Source: CAZHFW01 sp964531675
GTDB lineage: Bacteria > Planctomycetota > Phycisphaerae > Phycisphaerales > UBA1924
Reading direction: 5' to 3'
Assembly: GCA_964531675.1 (NCBI GenBank)
Contig: CAZHFW010000038.1
Location: 1-35,958 of the forward strand
DNA length: 35,958 nucleotides
Under the pieces are notes generated by a model. It was not told the origin of the DNA. It searched no databases and saw only the letters and a list, made by a program, of their open reading frames with translations. Numbering within the stretch: position 1 is the stretch's first letter; each line of letters starts with the position of its first letter. Shown here piece after piece: positions 10,280-16,991 of the stretch. Both the position numbers and the translations under genes were made by a program.

Positions 10280-10314
10280 GAGCATCAACGTCGGAGGACC
10301 GACGTTGATGGCAC
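10280..10314. repeat. REP-like palindrome family B, copy 3
   Basis: Perfect 12-bp stem: CATCAACGTCGG (10283-10294) with CCGACGTTGATG (10299-10310), loop AGGA, flanked by GAGC and GGCAC as in copy 1. Confidence 0.88.
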
Positions 10315-10419
10315 CGGACGTGAGGACTTGCTTGGTTGGGTTCGATCGGGCCTCGATCGGGCGGGCTCGGGCGGGGGACGGGTTCTGGCGGTGGGTGCTG
10401 GCGGTGGGTGCTTGGAATG

Positions 10420-10444
10420 AAAAACCCCCGACTTTCGTCGGGGG
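10420..10444 (-). terminator. Intrinsic terminator of the sigma-factor gene
   Basis: On the minus strand CCCCCGAC (10444-10437) pairs perfectly with GTCGGGGG (10432-10425) around a GAAA loop, followed by TTTTT. It lies about 50 bases after the sigma-factor stop. Confidence 0.92.
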
Positions 10445-10495
10445 CTTGGGTGGAACCTTGGTTTGCGTCAGCCGTTGTTCGGGGCGTGACTCGGA

Positions 10496-11620
10496 TCAGT
10501 TCATGCTCAGGACCTGGGTCTGACCGGGCGCTCCGCCGGCGGTCAGGGGCTGGTCGCCCGCGGCCCCTTCGGGCTGGGCGGGCTCGTCGGGCTTGATGCC
10601 CATGAACGAGGCTTCGAGCTCGAGCTTGATCTTCTCCATGGCCTTGTTCTGGATCTGGCGGACGCGCTCCTTGGTGACGCCGATGATCTGACCGACCTGC
10701 TCCAGGGTCATGGGCTTCTCAAGCTCGCCAGACTCCAGACCAAAGCGGTGCTCGATCACGGTGCGTTCCACGTCGGAGAGATCGGCGCGGTTCTCCAGAA
10801 CGATGCGCTTGACCTCTTCGGCGGCATCCTTCTCGAACCCGGCCCGCTTGGTCTCCAGGAAGTTGGAGCGTTCGAGCTTGGGGTCGAAGTCCGTGGGGAA
10901 GCGCTGGCGGTACTTGCTCAGCTTCATGCCCTGACGCGAGAAGGCCTTGAGGATCGCGCGGCAGGCGTAGGTGCTGAACTTGTAGCCGCGGCCGGCATCG
11001 AACTTGTCCACGGCGCGGAGCAGGGCCATGTTGCCCTCGCTGACCAGGTCGGCAAAGTCGACCTCGGACATGCGGGTGCGCTTGGCCATCGCCAGGACCA
11101 GCGCGAGGTTGGTCTCGGCGATCTGCTCGCGGATGCGGTCGGAGAGGCGGTACCAGCGGAGGATTTCCTCGGCCTGCTCAACGGTGGGCTGGCGGTTGGG
11201 AGACTCCTTGACGTCCTCCTGGATCTTCCACACCCGGTAGCGGGCGTAGTTGAACTGGTGGAAGAGGATCTTCTCCTGCGCGCCGGTGAGGATCACCTGC
11301 TGGGCGCTCTTGACGGTGCGCGAGCGGCTGGTGGACGAGAGGTCGTCCATCACCGGGTGGTACCAGGTGGTGTCGGGCTTGGGAACGTCGGGCGCCTCGT
11401 CGTAGATCTTCTTCTCGGCCCCGGGCTCGTAGAACGCGGGGCTGTCGATGAAGTCCTGCTCGCCGGACATGATCTGGTTGAGCAGGCGCTCGTCGTCGGA
11501 GCTGAGGCGTTTGCGGACGGGTTTCACGGTCTCGCCCTTGGTGGGCGTGGACGCGGCGATCCCGACGCGCTGGCGGCGCCTCACCTGCTCGAGGGGGCTG
11601 AGGTTGCGGGGAGAGTTCAT
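10496..11620 (-). CDS. RNA polymerase sigma-70 family factor, planctomycete type lacking region 3
   Basis: 374 residues. A charged, probably disordered N terminus of about 100 residues is followed by a region 1.2-like helix (VILTGAQEKILFHQFNYARYR). Region 2 follows (NLALVLAMAKR, DFADLVSEGNMALLRAVDKFD, GYKFSTYACRAILKAF), and region 4 with its helix-turn-helix (LSDVERTVIEHRFGLE, TLEQVGQIIGVTKERVRQIQ). Only about 50 residues join regions 2 and 4, too few for a full region 3. That architecture is known to me from planctomycete-specific sigma factors. ATG at 11620 is preferred over ATG at 11629 because AGAGGT is nine bases before the former but abuts the latter. It may serve stress or developmental promoters rather than be the primary factor. 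A perfect palindrome lies directly upstream. Confidence 0.88.
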   Translation of the reverse strand: MNSPRNLSPLEQVRRRQRVGIAASTPTKGETVKPVRKRLSSDDERLLNQIMSGEQDFIDSPAFYEPGAEKKIYDEAPDVPKPDTTWYHPVMDDLSSTSRSRTVKSAQQVILTGAQEKILFHQFNYARYRVWKIQEDVKESPNRQPTVEQAEEILRWYRLSDRIREQIAETNLALVLAMAKRTRMSEVDFADLVSEGNMALLRAVDKFDAGRGYKFSTYACRAILKAFSRQGMKLSKYRQRFPTDFDPKLERSNFLETKRAGFEKDAAEEVKRIVLENRADLSDVERTVIEHRFGLESGELEKPMTLEQVGQIIGVTKERVRQIQNKAMEKIKLELEASFMGIKPDEPAQPEGAAGDQPLTAGGAPGQTQVLSMN

Positions 11621-11635
11621 GTCGTCCATACCTCT

Positions 11636-11650
11636 GACTCGGTCCGAGTC
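11636..11650. promoter_or_regulatory. Palindrome next to the sigma-factor ribosome binding site
   Basis: GACTCGG-T-CCGAGTC is a perfect 7+1+7 inverted repeat immediately upstream of the AGAGGT Shine-Dalgarno of the sigma-factor gene. It could be an operator or a translational hairpin. Confidence 0.4.
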
Positions 11651-12302
11651 CTTTCGTTCGCTGGTTTGATGCTCCCAGAGTCTGATTGGCGGAGAAAATC
11701 GCGCCATTTCACACTTCGAGATCCACCAAACCGTTCCCGGTCCTGCGCGTCGCGCGCCGCCGGGGATTCACGCGGGTTTTTGCCGCGTGAAGAGAGCGTT
11801 CTACGTACTCAGGCCAACCCGGGGCATCCTCACCAGGAGTACGCTGGCAGGGACGAAAGGTTTCCGGGCGCCCGAGCTCCGCGCGGGCTTCCGGCACATC
11901 TTGGTTTTGCACACCGGCGAGGCCGTCCTTGACCGCTCGCCGCACATTCGGTTCGGGCTCTTGCCCGAACGACATTCCGGCCCTGGCGCTTCTCCGAAGA
12001 TCGTTCGGAGATGAAGTTCCGGCTTGCTCGGCCCTGCGACCCTCGCAACTTGGCGAAGGCTTTGAGGCTCTGTCCGGCGCTCCCGATTCCTTCGGGCGTC
12101 TGGCGGCAGGCACCGCTCATACGCCCGCGGCATCCAAAGGTTTCAAACTCGTAGAATCGTTCTAGATCAAGTCGGTGTCGGAGGGCGGCGACATTCCGCT
12201 GGCGTCTGCGCCACGCACCTTGCAGCACGGGGAGCCGATGCCCTTTGCATGCGACCGGCGCGGGTTTGCGACGGCCAAAAGACCAGGACGAAAATCAGCG
12301 AG

Positions 12303-12485
12303 GCCGGCCTTTGCCGGTGGTCGCCACGAACGCTCCGGATCGGGTGCGAAACCCGCTCCGGAGGATGCGACAGGGGTTGTCCGAGCTCCGATCGTCAGAT
12401 AACCTCTTCCGATCGGAACCCTTCCAAATCTGTCGCGACCAAGATACCAGAAATCGGCCGCTGAACCAATGGCGGCGGCCTTTTT
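12303..12485 (+). ncRNA. Candidate structured RNA or 5' leader ending in a terminator
   Basis: Successive plus-strand hairpins: CCGGC/GCCGG (12304-12317), GTGG/CCAC (12317-12327), CTCCGGA-CGGGT / ACCCG-TCCGGAG (12333-12363, loop GCGAA), TCCGATCG/CGATCGGA (12387-12417). They end in an intrinsic terminator. Since no coding gene precedes the terminator, it must end either a small RNA or an attenuated leader of the sodA transcript, whose start codon is 115 bases further on. No known RNA family was recognised and the 5' end is not defined. Confidence 0.3.
12456..12485 (+). terminator. Intrinsic terminator without an upstream coding gene
   Basis: GGCCGC (12456-12461) pairs with GCGGCC (12475-12480) and is followed directly by TTTTT. 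The minus strand has no T-run, so it acts on plus-strand transcription. Confidence 0.7.
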
Positions 12486-12600
12486 CCACACGCATTCAAC
12501 AGGTACGGTGAGGGTTTTATTTGGACCAATTCCTGTTCGTGCTTTGTTTGATTCCGTGATGATCGGGATCCGAGCACGGGCCAGACATGAGAGGTGAACC

Positions 12601-13233
12601 ATGCCGCTCTCCCTCCCCCAGCTTCCCTATCCCCCCGAGGCTCTGGAGCCTCACATCGATACCCAAACGATGCAGATCCACCACGGGAAGCACCATCAGG
12701 CGTACGTGAATAACGCCAACAACGCGCTGGCGGGTACCGCCTTTGCCGACATGGACGCGGTGGCCATCCTTCGCAAGTTATCGGACGTCCCCGAAGAGAA
12801 GCGTGGCGCCGCCCGCAACAACGTGGGCGGGCATGTGAACCACGCGATGTTCTGGACCCTGCTTGCTCCGGCGGGCAAGGGTGGCGGCGGGACGCCTTCG
12901 GGCCCGCTGGCGGACGCGATCAACAAGGCCTTCGGCTCGTTCGATGCGTTCAAGGAGAAGTTCGCGGCGGCGGCGGCGGGGCGCTTCGGGTCGGGCTGGG
13001 CCTGGCTTTGCGTGATGCCCGACAAGACGCTGGCGATCTGCTCGACCCCCAATCAGGACACGCCGCTGATGGGCAAGGCGATCGCGGGCTGTGACGGGAC
13101 GCCGATCCTGGGCCTGGACGTGTGGGAGCACGCGTACTACTTGAAGTATCAGAACCGCCGGCCGGACTACGTGACGGCGTTCTGGAACGTGGTGAACTGG
13201 GCCAAGGTGGCGGAGAACTTCGCCAAGGCTTGA
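12601..13233 (+). CDS. sodA: Superoxide dismutase, Mn-type
   Basis: A 210-residue Fe/Mn superoxide dismutase that converts superoxide to oxygen and hydrogen peroxide. Metal ligands can be placed by alignment to the E. coli enzyme: His27 (in IHHGKHH), His81 (in GGHVNHAMFW), Asp173 and His177 (in LDVWEHAYY). Gln152 in TPNQDTPLMG is the second-sphere glutamine typical of the Mn type; the Fe type carries its glutamine elsewhere. No signal peptide is visible, so it is cytoplasmic. GAGAGGTG before ATG supports the start. A terminator-ended, hairpin-rich stretch lies upstream and two hairpins follow the gene. Metal use is inferred from sequence only. Confidence 0.96.
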   Translation: MPLSLPQLPYPPEALEPHIDTQTMQIHHGKHHQAYVNNANNALAGTAFADMDAVAILRKLSDVPEEKRGAARNNVGGHVNHAMFWTLLAPAGKGGGGTPSGPLADAINKAFGSFDAFKEKFAAAAAGRFGSGWAWLCVMPDKTLAICSTPNQDTPLMGKAIAGCDGTPILGLDVWEHAYYLKYQNRRPDYVTAFWNVVNWAKVAENFAKA

Positions 13234-13308
13234 GCGACGGCCATGTCCTGAAAAGGACCTGGCCTGACACAGACGTGGTCTGGGTCGAAAACCGAAAACG
13301 ATGAAGCA

Positions 13309-13345
13309 CAAGCCCCTCCCGCGCGTGGAGGGGCTTGTCGTTCTA
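13309..13345 (+). terminator. Terminator-like hairpin after sodA
   Basis: Perfect 11-bp stem CAAGCCCCTCC/GGAGGGGCTTG (13309-13319 and 13327-13337) with a CGCGCGT loop, followed by the T-rich TCGTTCT. A weaker GGCCA-GTCC hairpin (13239-13264) lies nearer the stop. Confidence 0.6.
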
Positions 13346-13355
13346 CGCTGGTGGC

Positions 13356-14846
13356 ATGGTCATTCGAGCTGAAACCATGGGTAACAAGCGTGTCCTGTTG
13401 ACGGTGTTCCTGGCCCTGCCTTTCGTCATGATCGCGGGGCTGATGTGGTACTTCGCGACGACGGTGAACGCGGACAAGCCGGTGGCGCATGCGGCGCCGG
13501 TGGGCGCGGGCTGGGGCGCGACGGGCGGGGCCAACGGGATCGGCGAGCTGATCGCGGGGAATCGCGGGCGCGCGATGGGCGCGATGAAGCCTTCGAACGG
13601 CGCAACGGCGGGCGTGGGTCACGACGAGCCCAAGATGGTGCAGCCCGAGTCGCTCGAGCAGGGCTTCATCCTGATCGTGAAGGACAAGGCGGGGCTCGCG
13701 AATCCGAACTCGCCGATTCACATCGCGGGGTCGTTCAACAACTGGAATCCGGGGGATCCGAGCTTCAGGCTCGAGGCCCAGTCGGACATGATGTGGCGGA
13801 TCCAGATGCCGCAGCCTGCCGGCGGGCAGCCCATCGAGTTCAAGTTCACGCGCGGCGGGTGGGACCGGTGCGAGATCTCCGACAACATGGCGGACATTTC
13901 CAACCGCAAGCTCGCGCCGATCGACGTGAGCAAGCTTGCGCCGGGGGAGATTCCCAAGATCACGCTGGTGATCGAGAAGTGGGCGGACATGCGCGAGGGG
14001 TCCAAGGCTCCCAAGGGGCCGGATCCGTACCGGACGATCGGGGTGACGGGGAATCTCAAGCGGCTGCAGGTCGCGGGCGGGGCGGGGAGCGCCAAGGGCG
14101 CGCTGCGTGACGTCCTGGTGTGGCTGCCTCCGGGGTATGACTCGCCGGAGAACGCCAAGCGCGTGTATCCGGTGCTGTATTTGCACGACGGGCAGAACCT
14201 GTTCGAGAAGCTTCCGACGGTGCCTGGCGAGTGGGGCGTCGACGAGACCGCGACGGCGGAGATCAAGGCGGGGAAGGTTGAGCCTTTGATCATCGTGGGC
14301 GTGCCGCACTCGGGCCCGGGGCGGATTTCCGAGTATCTGCCGGTGGACGCGCTCAAGGGCGTGAAGCCCGAGGGTGCCGAGCACGTGGCCTGGCTCGTGA
14401 ACGAGGTAAAGCCTCGGGTGGAGCGGGCGTTCCGCGTGGACACGCGTGCGGAGCGGACGGCGGTGGGCGGCTCGTCGCTCGGCGCGGTGATCGCGCTGGA
14501 GGCTTTCCGCGAGCATCCCGAGGCGTTTGGCATGGTGCTGGCGGAGAGCTTGCCTCTGCGCACGGGGCAGGCGGCGGCGTGGGACAACTGGATCGGGTCG
14601 TTCAAGAGCTGGCCCGGGAAGATCTTCATGGGGATGGGCGGCCGTGAGGCGCGCGGATCGGCGGATGCGTCCGAGGGTGAGAACCAGTACGTGACCGCGG
14701 TGAAGGCGCTGGATGAGCGGATGGCCAAGGCGGGGGTTGGGCCCGAGCGTCGCAAGCTCGTGATCGAGCCCAACGCCGAGCACAATGAGGCGGCGTGGGC
14801 GGCGCGATTCCCGCAGGCGCTGGAGTTCCTGTACCCGGCCAAGTGA
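13356..14846 (+). CDS. Exported or membrane-anchored esterase (Fes/IroE-type alpha/beta hydrolase) with N-terminal CBM48-like domain
   Basis: 496 residues. A hydrophobic segment (about residues 13-35) after basic residues anchors or exports the protein. A glycogen-binding/CBM48-like module follows (IHIAGSFNNWNPGD, then FKFTRGGWDRCEISDN). The C-terminal half is an esterase-D-like alpha/beta hydrolase: VLVWLPPGYDS, YPVLYLHDGQNLF, VGVPHSGPGR, nucleophile Ser374 in GGSSLGA, and a likely catalytic His in NAEHNEAAW near the C terminus. Such enzymes cleave siderophore esters, feruloyl esters or acyl sugars; the substrate cannot be told here. The start is uncertain: ATG at 13377 (MGNKRVLL) is an alternative with a weak GAG, whereas 13356 has a -10-like TACGCT six bases upstream. 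Confidence 0.82.
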   Translation: MVIRAETMGNKRVLLTVFLALPFVMIAGLMWYFATTVNADKPVAHAAPVGAGWGATGGANGIGELIAGNRGRAMGAMKPSNGATAGVGHDEPKMVQPESLEQGFILIVKDKAGLANPNSPIHIAGSFNNWNPGDPSFRLEAQSDMMWRIQMPQPAGGQPIEFKFTRGGWDRCEISDNMADISNRKLAPIDVSKLAPGEIPKITLVIEKWADMREGSKAPKGPDPYRTIGVTGNLKRLQVAGGAGSAKGALRDVLVWLPPGYDSPENAKRVYPVLYLHDGQNLFEKLPTVPGEWGVDETATAEIKAGKVEPLIIVGVPHSGPGRISEYLPVDALKGVKPEGAEHVAWLVNEVKPRVERAFRVDTRAERTAVGGSSLGAVIALEAFREHPEAFGMVLAESLPLRTGQAAAWDNWIGSFKSWPGKIFMGMGGREARGSADASEGENQYVTAVKALDERMAKAGVGPERRKLVIEPNAEHNEAAWAARFPQALEFLYPAK

Positions 14847-15147
14847 GCGTTTTGGCTAAGTGAGCGCGAGGGGACCCGGATCGGGAGCATGCGCCCGGTC
14901 TGACGGGTTCTGTTTGGAGCGCGGGAACGGGGCCGGAACGGCGGGCTGGGAATCGGGGAAAACTGTCGGGGAAGGGAGGGCCAGCCCGGCGGGGGCTGGG
15001 GTTCTTCGTTTCTGCCTGATCGCCTGATGGGGTCGGGGTTTGCTGATACGCTTTGCCCCCCGGAGGGCGCGTGGTTCTGTGCGGCTCTGCGGGGGATCAA
15101 GACCGTGCCGGGCGTGAGCCGGCGCGGCACACATTCACGCGGGCGAA
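14847..15147. other. Intergenic region before the GspE-like gene
   Basis: 301 bases without a gene. It contains the terminator at 14981-15013, and TGATACGCT near 15044-15053 is a possible -10 for the downstream unit. Nothing else was recognised. Confidence 0.5.
14981..15013 (+). terminator. Terminator-like hairpin after the esterase gene
   Basis: CCAGCCC (14981-14987) pairs with GGGCTGG (14993-14999) around GGCGG, followed by the T-rich GTTCTTCGTTTCT. Confidence 0.5.
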
Positions 15148-16884
15148 ATGATGGACCCACAGCCGATGCCGACGATGCTGACTCTTGCGCAGGCCGCCAC
15201 GCTGGTGAGCTGGTGGAAGTCGTTGATTCTGTTCGTGCCGATGCTTCCCTGGGCGTGGGTGGTGTCGACGGTGTACGACAAGCACGCGGCGCGGTTCTAC
15301 ATGCCGCGTGAGAAGCACGGGCTGATCCACCTGATCGTGGGCACGCTGGCGTTCTTCGGGGCGCTGCTCCTGCCTGTGAAGAACGACTGGACGTTCCTGA
15401 TCAGCTTCTTCCTGATGTGCCTTGTGCTGGGCGGGCATCTGCTCATCTACATGGCGATCGTGAACAAGAACGATCAGGTGCCTGAGCAGGCCAAGCTCAA
15501 GCTGAGCCTGGCGGCGCTGAACAAGAAGGAAAAGAAGGAAAAGACCAAGTCGGGCAAGGTCGAGCTCGGGATCCGGATGCCCGACAAGCAGATGGTGCCC
15601 GCGCCCGCGGCGGAGACGCCCGAGTACGAGCTTCGCATCGCGGCGGAGCAGATGTTCATCAAGGCGCAGGAAGCTCGGGCGACGCGCCTGGAGCTGGCGC
15701 CGATCAGCAAGGACCAGTACGCGGTCGCGATGACGGTGGACGCGATCCGCACGCAGGGGCAGACCTATCCCCCGGCGGACGCGGGGCGTCTGATCGACTT
15801 CTGGAAGTCGGCGGCCAAGCTTGATCTGAACGAACGCCGGAAGAAGATCCAGGGCGACATCACGGTGGAGCGCGGCACCGACAAGGTGAAGGCGCGGATC
15901 ATCACCAGCGGGACGCAGGCGGGTCAGCGGATGCTGATGCTCTTCGATCCCGAGGGCGCGGTGCGCCGGGCGTTCGACAAGTTCGGTCTGGTGCCTCCCC
16001 AGGACGAGCAGCTCAAGAACCTGGTCACGGAGGTCAAGGGCGGCGTGGTGCTGGTCGCGGCGCCCCCCTCCCAGGGACGCACCTCGACGTTCTACGGCGT
16101 GATGAAGCTCCACGACGCGTACACGCAGAACGTGCAGACGGTCGAGTACGAGATCCAGGACGCGATCGAGGGCGTGAAGCAGAACAAGTTTGATCCGACG
16201 GCGGAGGGCGCGGAGCACTCGACGCTGGTGCGTTCGATCCTGCGTCGCGACCCGGACGTCGTGGGCGTGGCGGACCTCACCGACGAGGCGACCGGCAAGG
16301 AAGTGTGCCGGGCGGATCTGGAGCGTTCCCGCGTGTACGTGGGCCTCGCGGCGGACGGCGCACTCAAGGCGCTGGCGCTGTGGACCAAGACCGTGGGCGA
16401 TCCGGAGGTTGCGACCAAGAACCTGTCGGGCGTGGTGGCGAGCAAGCTGATCCGCAAGCTGTGCGTGAACTGCAAGGTCGCCTACCCCCCCACCGCGGAC
16501 ATGCTCAAGAAGCTTGGGTTGCCCGCGGACAAGGTGAAGCAGCTCTTCAAGAAGGGCGGGCAGGTCCTGATCAAGAACAAGCCCGAGGTGTGCCCGGTGT
16601 GCCAGGGCTCGGGTTACGTGGGCGTCGAGGGCATCTTCGAGGTCTATCCGATCAGCGGTCCGGAGCGCGAAATGATCAAGGCGGGGAACCTGAACGGTCT
16701 CCGCGCCGAGCTTCGCAAGAAGGGGATCATGTCGTTCCAGCAGGCGGCGCTGCGGAAGGCGATCGAGGGCGTGACCAGCGTGGAGGAAGTCATGCGGGTG
16801 ACCGCGGACGCTCCGGCGCCGGCCAAGCCCGCGGGCGAGGCGGGAAAGCCCGCGGAGGCCAAGCCGGCGGCGCCCAAGGCGTAA
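15148..16884 (+). CDS. Membrane-anchored, degenerate GspE/PilB-family protein (probable pseudo-ATPase)
   Basis: 578 residues. Three hydrophobic segments (about 26-44, 58-77, 81-105) are followed by a Lys-rich linker (about 117-137) and a region matching type II secretion/type IV pilus ATPases. The Walker A position reads APPSQGRT (305-312) where GPTGSGKT is expected, so the ATP-binding lysine is an arginine. The Walker B region reads DPDVVGVADLTD (368-379) where DPDVVLVGEIRD is usual, so the catalytic glutamate is lost, and the His box is absent. The zinc tetracysteine motif is intact (Cys439, Cys442, Cys482, Cys485). The protein therefore probably keeps the fold but not ATPase activity, and is tethered to the membrane, unlike GspE. 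The C terminus is Ala/Pro/Lys rich. It forms a unit with the CvpA-like gene 107 bases downstream. The ribosome binding site is weak. Confidence 0.85.
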   Translation: MMDPQPMPTMLTLAQAATLVSWWKSLILFVPMLPWAWVVSTVYDKHAARFYMPREKHGLIHLIVGTLAFFGALLLPVKNDWTFLISFFLMCLVLGGHLLIYMAIVNKNDQVPEQAKLKLSLAALNKKEKKEKTKSGKVELGIRMPDKQMVPAPAAETPEYELRIAAEQMFIKAQEARATRLELAPISKDQYAVAMTVDAIRTQGQTYPPADAGRLIDFWKSAAKLDLNERRKKIQGDITVERGTDKVKARIITSGTQAGQRMLMLFDPEGAVRRAFDKFGLVPPQDEQLKNLVTEVKGGVVLVAAPPSQGRTSTFYGVMKLHDAYTQNVQTVEYEIQDAIEGVKQNKFDPTAEGAEHSTLVRSILRRDPDVVGVADLTDEATGKEVCRADLERSRVYVGLAADGALKALALWTKTVGDPEVATKNLSGVVASKLIRKLCVNCKVAYPPTADMLKKLGLPADKVKQLFKKGGQVLIKNKPEVCPVCQGSGYVGVEGIFEVYPISGPEREMIKAGNLNGLRAELRKKGIMSFQQAALRKAIEGVTSVEEVMRVTADAPAPAKPAGEAGKPAEAKPAAPKA

Positions 16885-16991
16885 GCCTCGGGTCGGCTGG
16901 TTTCGGACGCGTTTGAACACACGAGCAACCGGAAGGCACGCCCGATGCGGGCCTTCCTTGAACAGGGCGCGGGCCCTTCAACGGTGAGAGC

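Larger units (their letters stand above)
10168..10495. other. Intergenic region with two family B palindromes
   Basis: 328 bases without a gene, between convergent genes. It holds family B copies at 10197-10231 and 10280-10314, a 13-bp tandem duplication (CTGGCGGTGGGTG at 10385-10397 and 10398-10410) and the sigma-factor terminator. Confidence 0.6.
11621..12600. other. 980-base gene-less block rich in inverted repeats
   Basis: No ORF on either strand has family resemblance, a ribosome binding site or coding-like composition. Perfect inverted repeats are unusually dense: TTCACGCGG/CCGCGTGAA (11767-11791), GTTCGGGC/GCCCGAAC with TCTT loop (11951-11970), CTCCGAA/TTCGGAG (11992-12010), a 12-bp stem at 12333-12363, TCCGATCG/CGATCGGA (12387-12417), and the terminator at 12456-12485. 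The region must also hold the promoters of the sigma-factor gene (minus) and sodA (plus). I looked for and did not find RNase P, tmRNA or SRP RNA signatures. Confidence 0.6.

Noticed and set aside
11709..12602. Several 60 to 146 codon open frames on both strands of the gene-less block
   Set aside because: They overlap one another, lack Shine-Dalgarno sequences and family resemblance, and have Arg/Ser/Pro-rich shadow-like composition; inverted repeats fit better with RNA or DNA structure.
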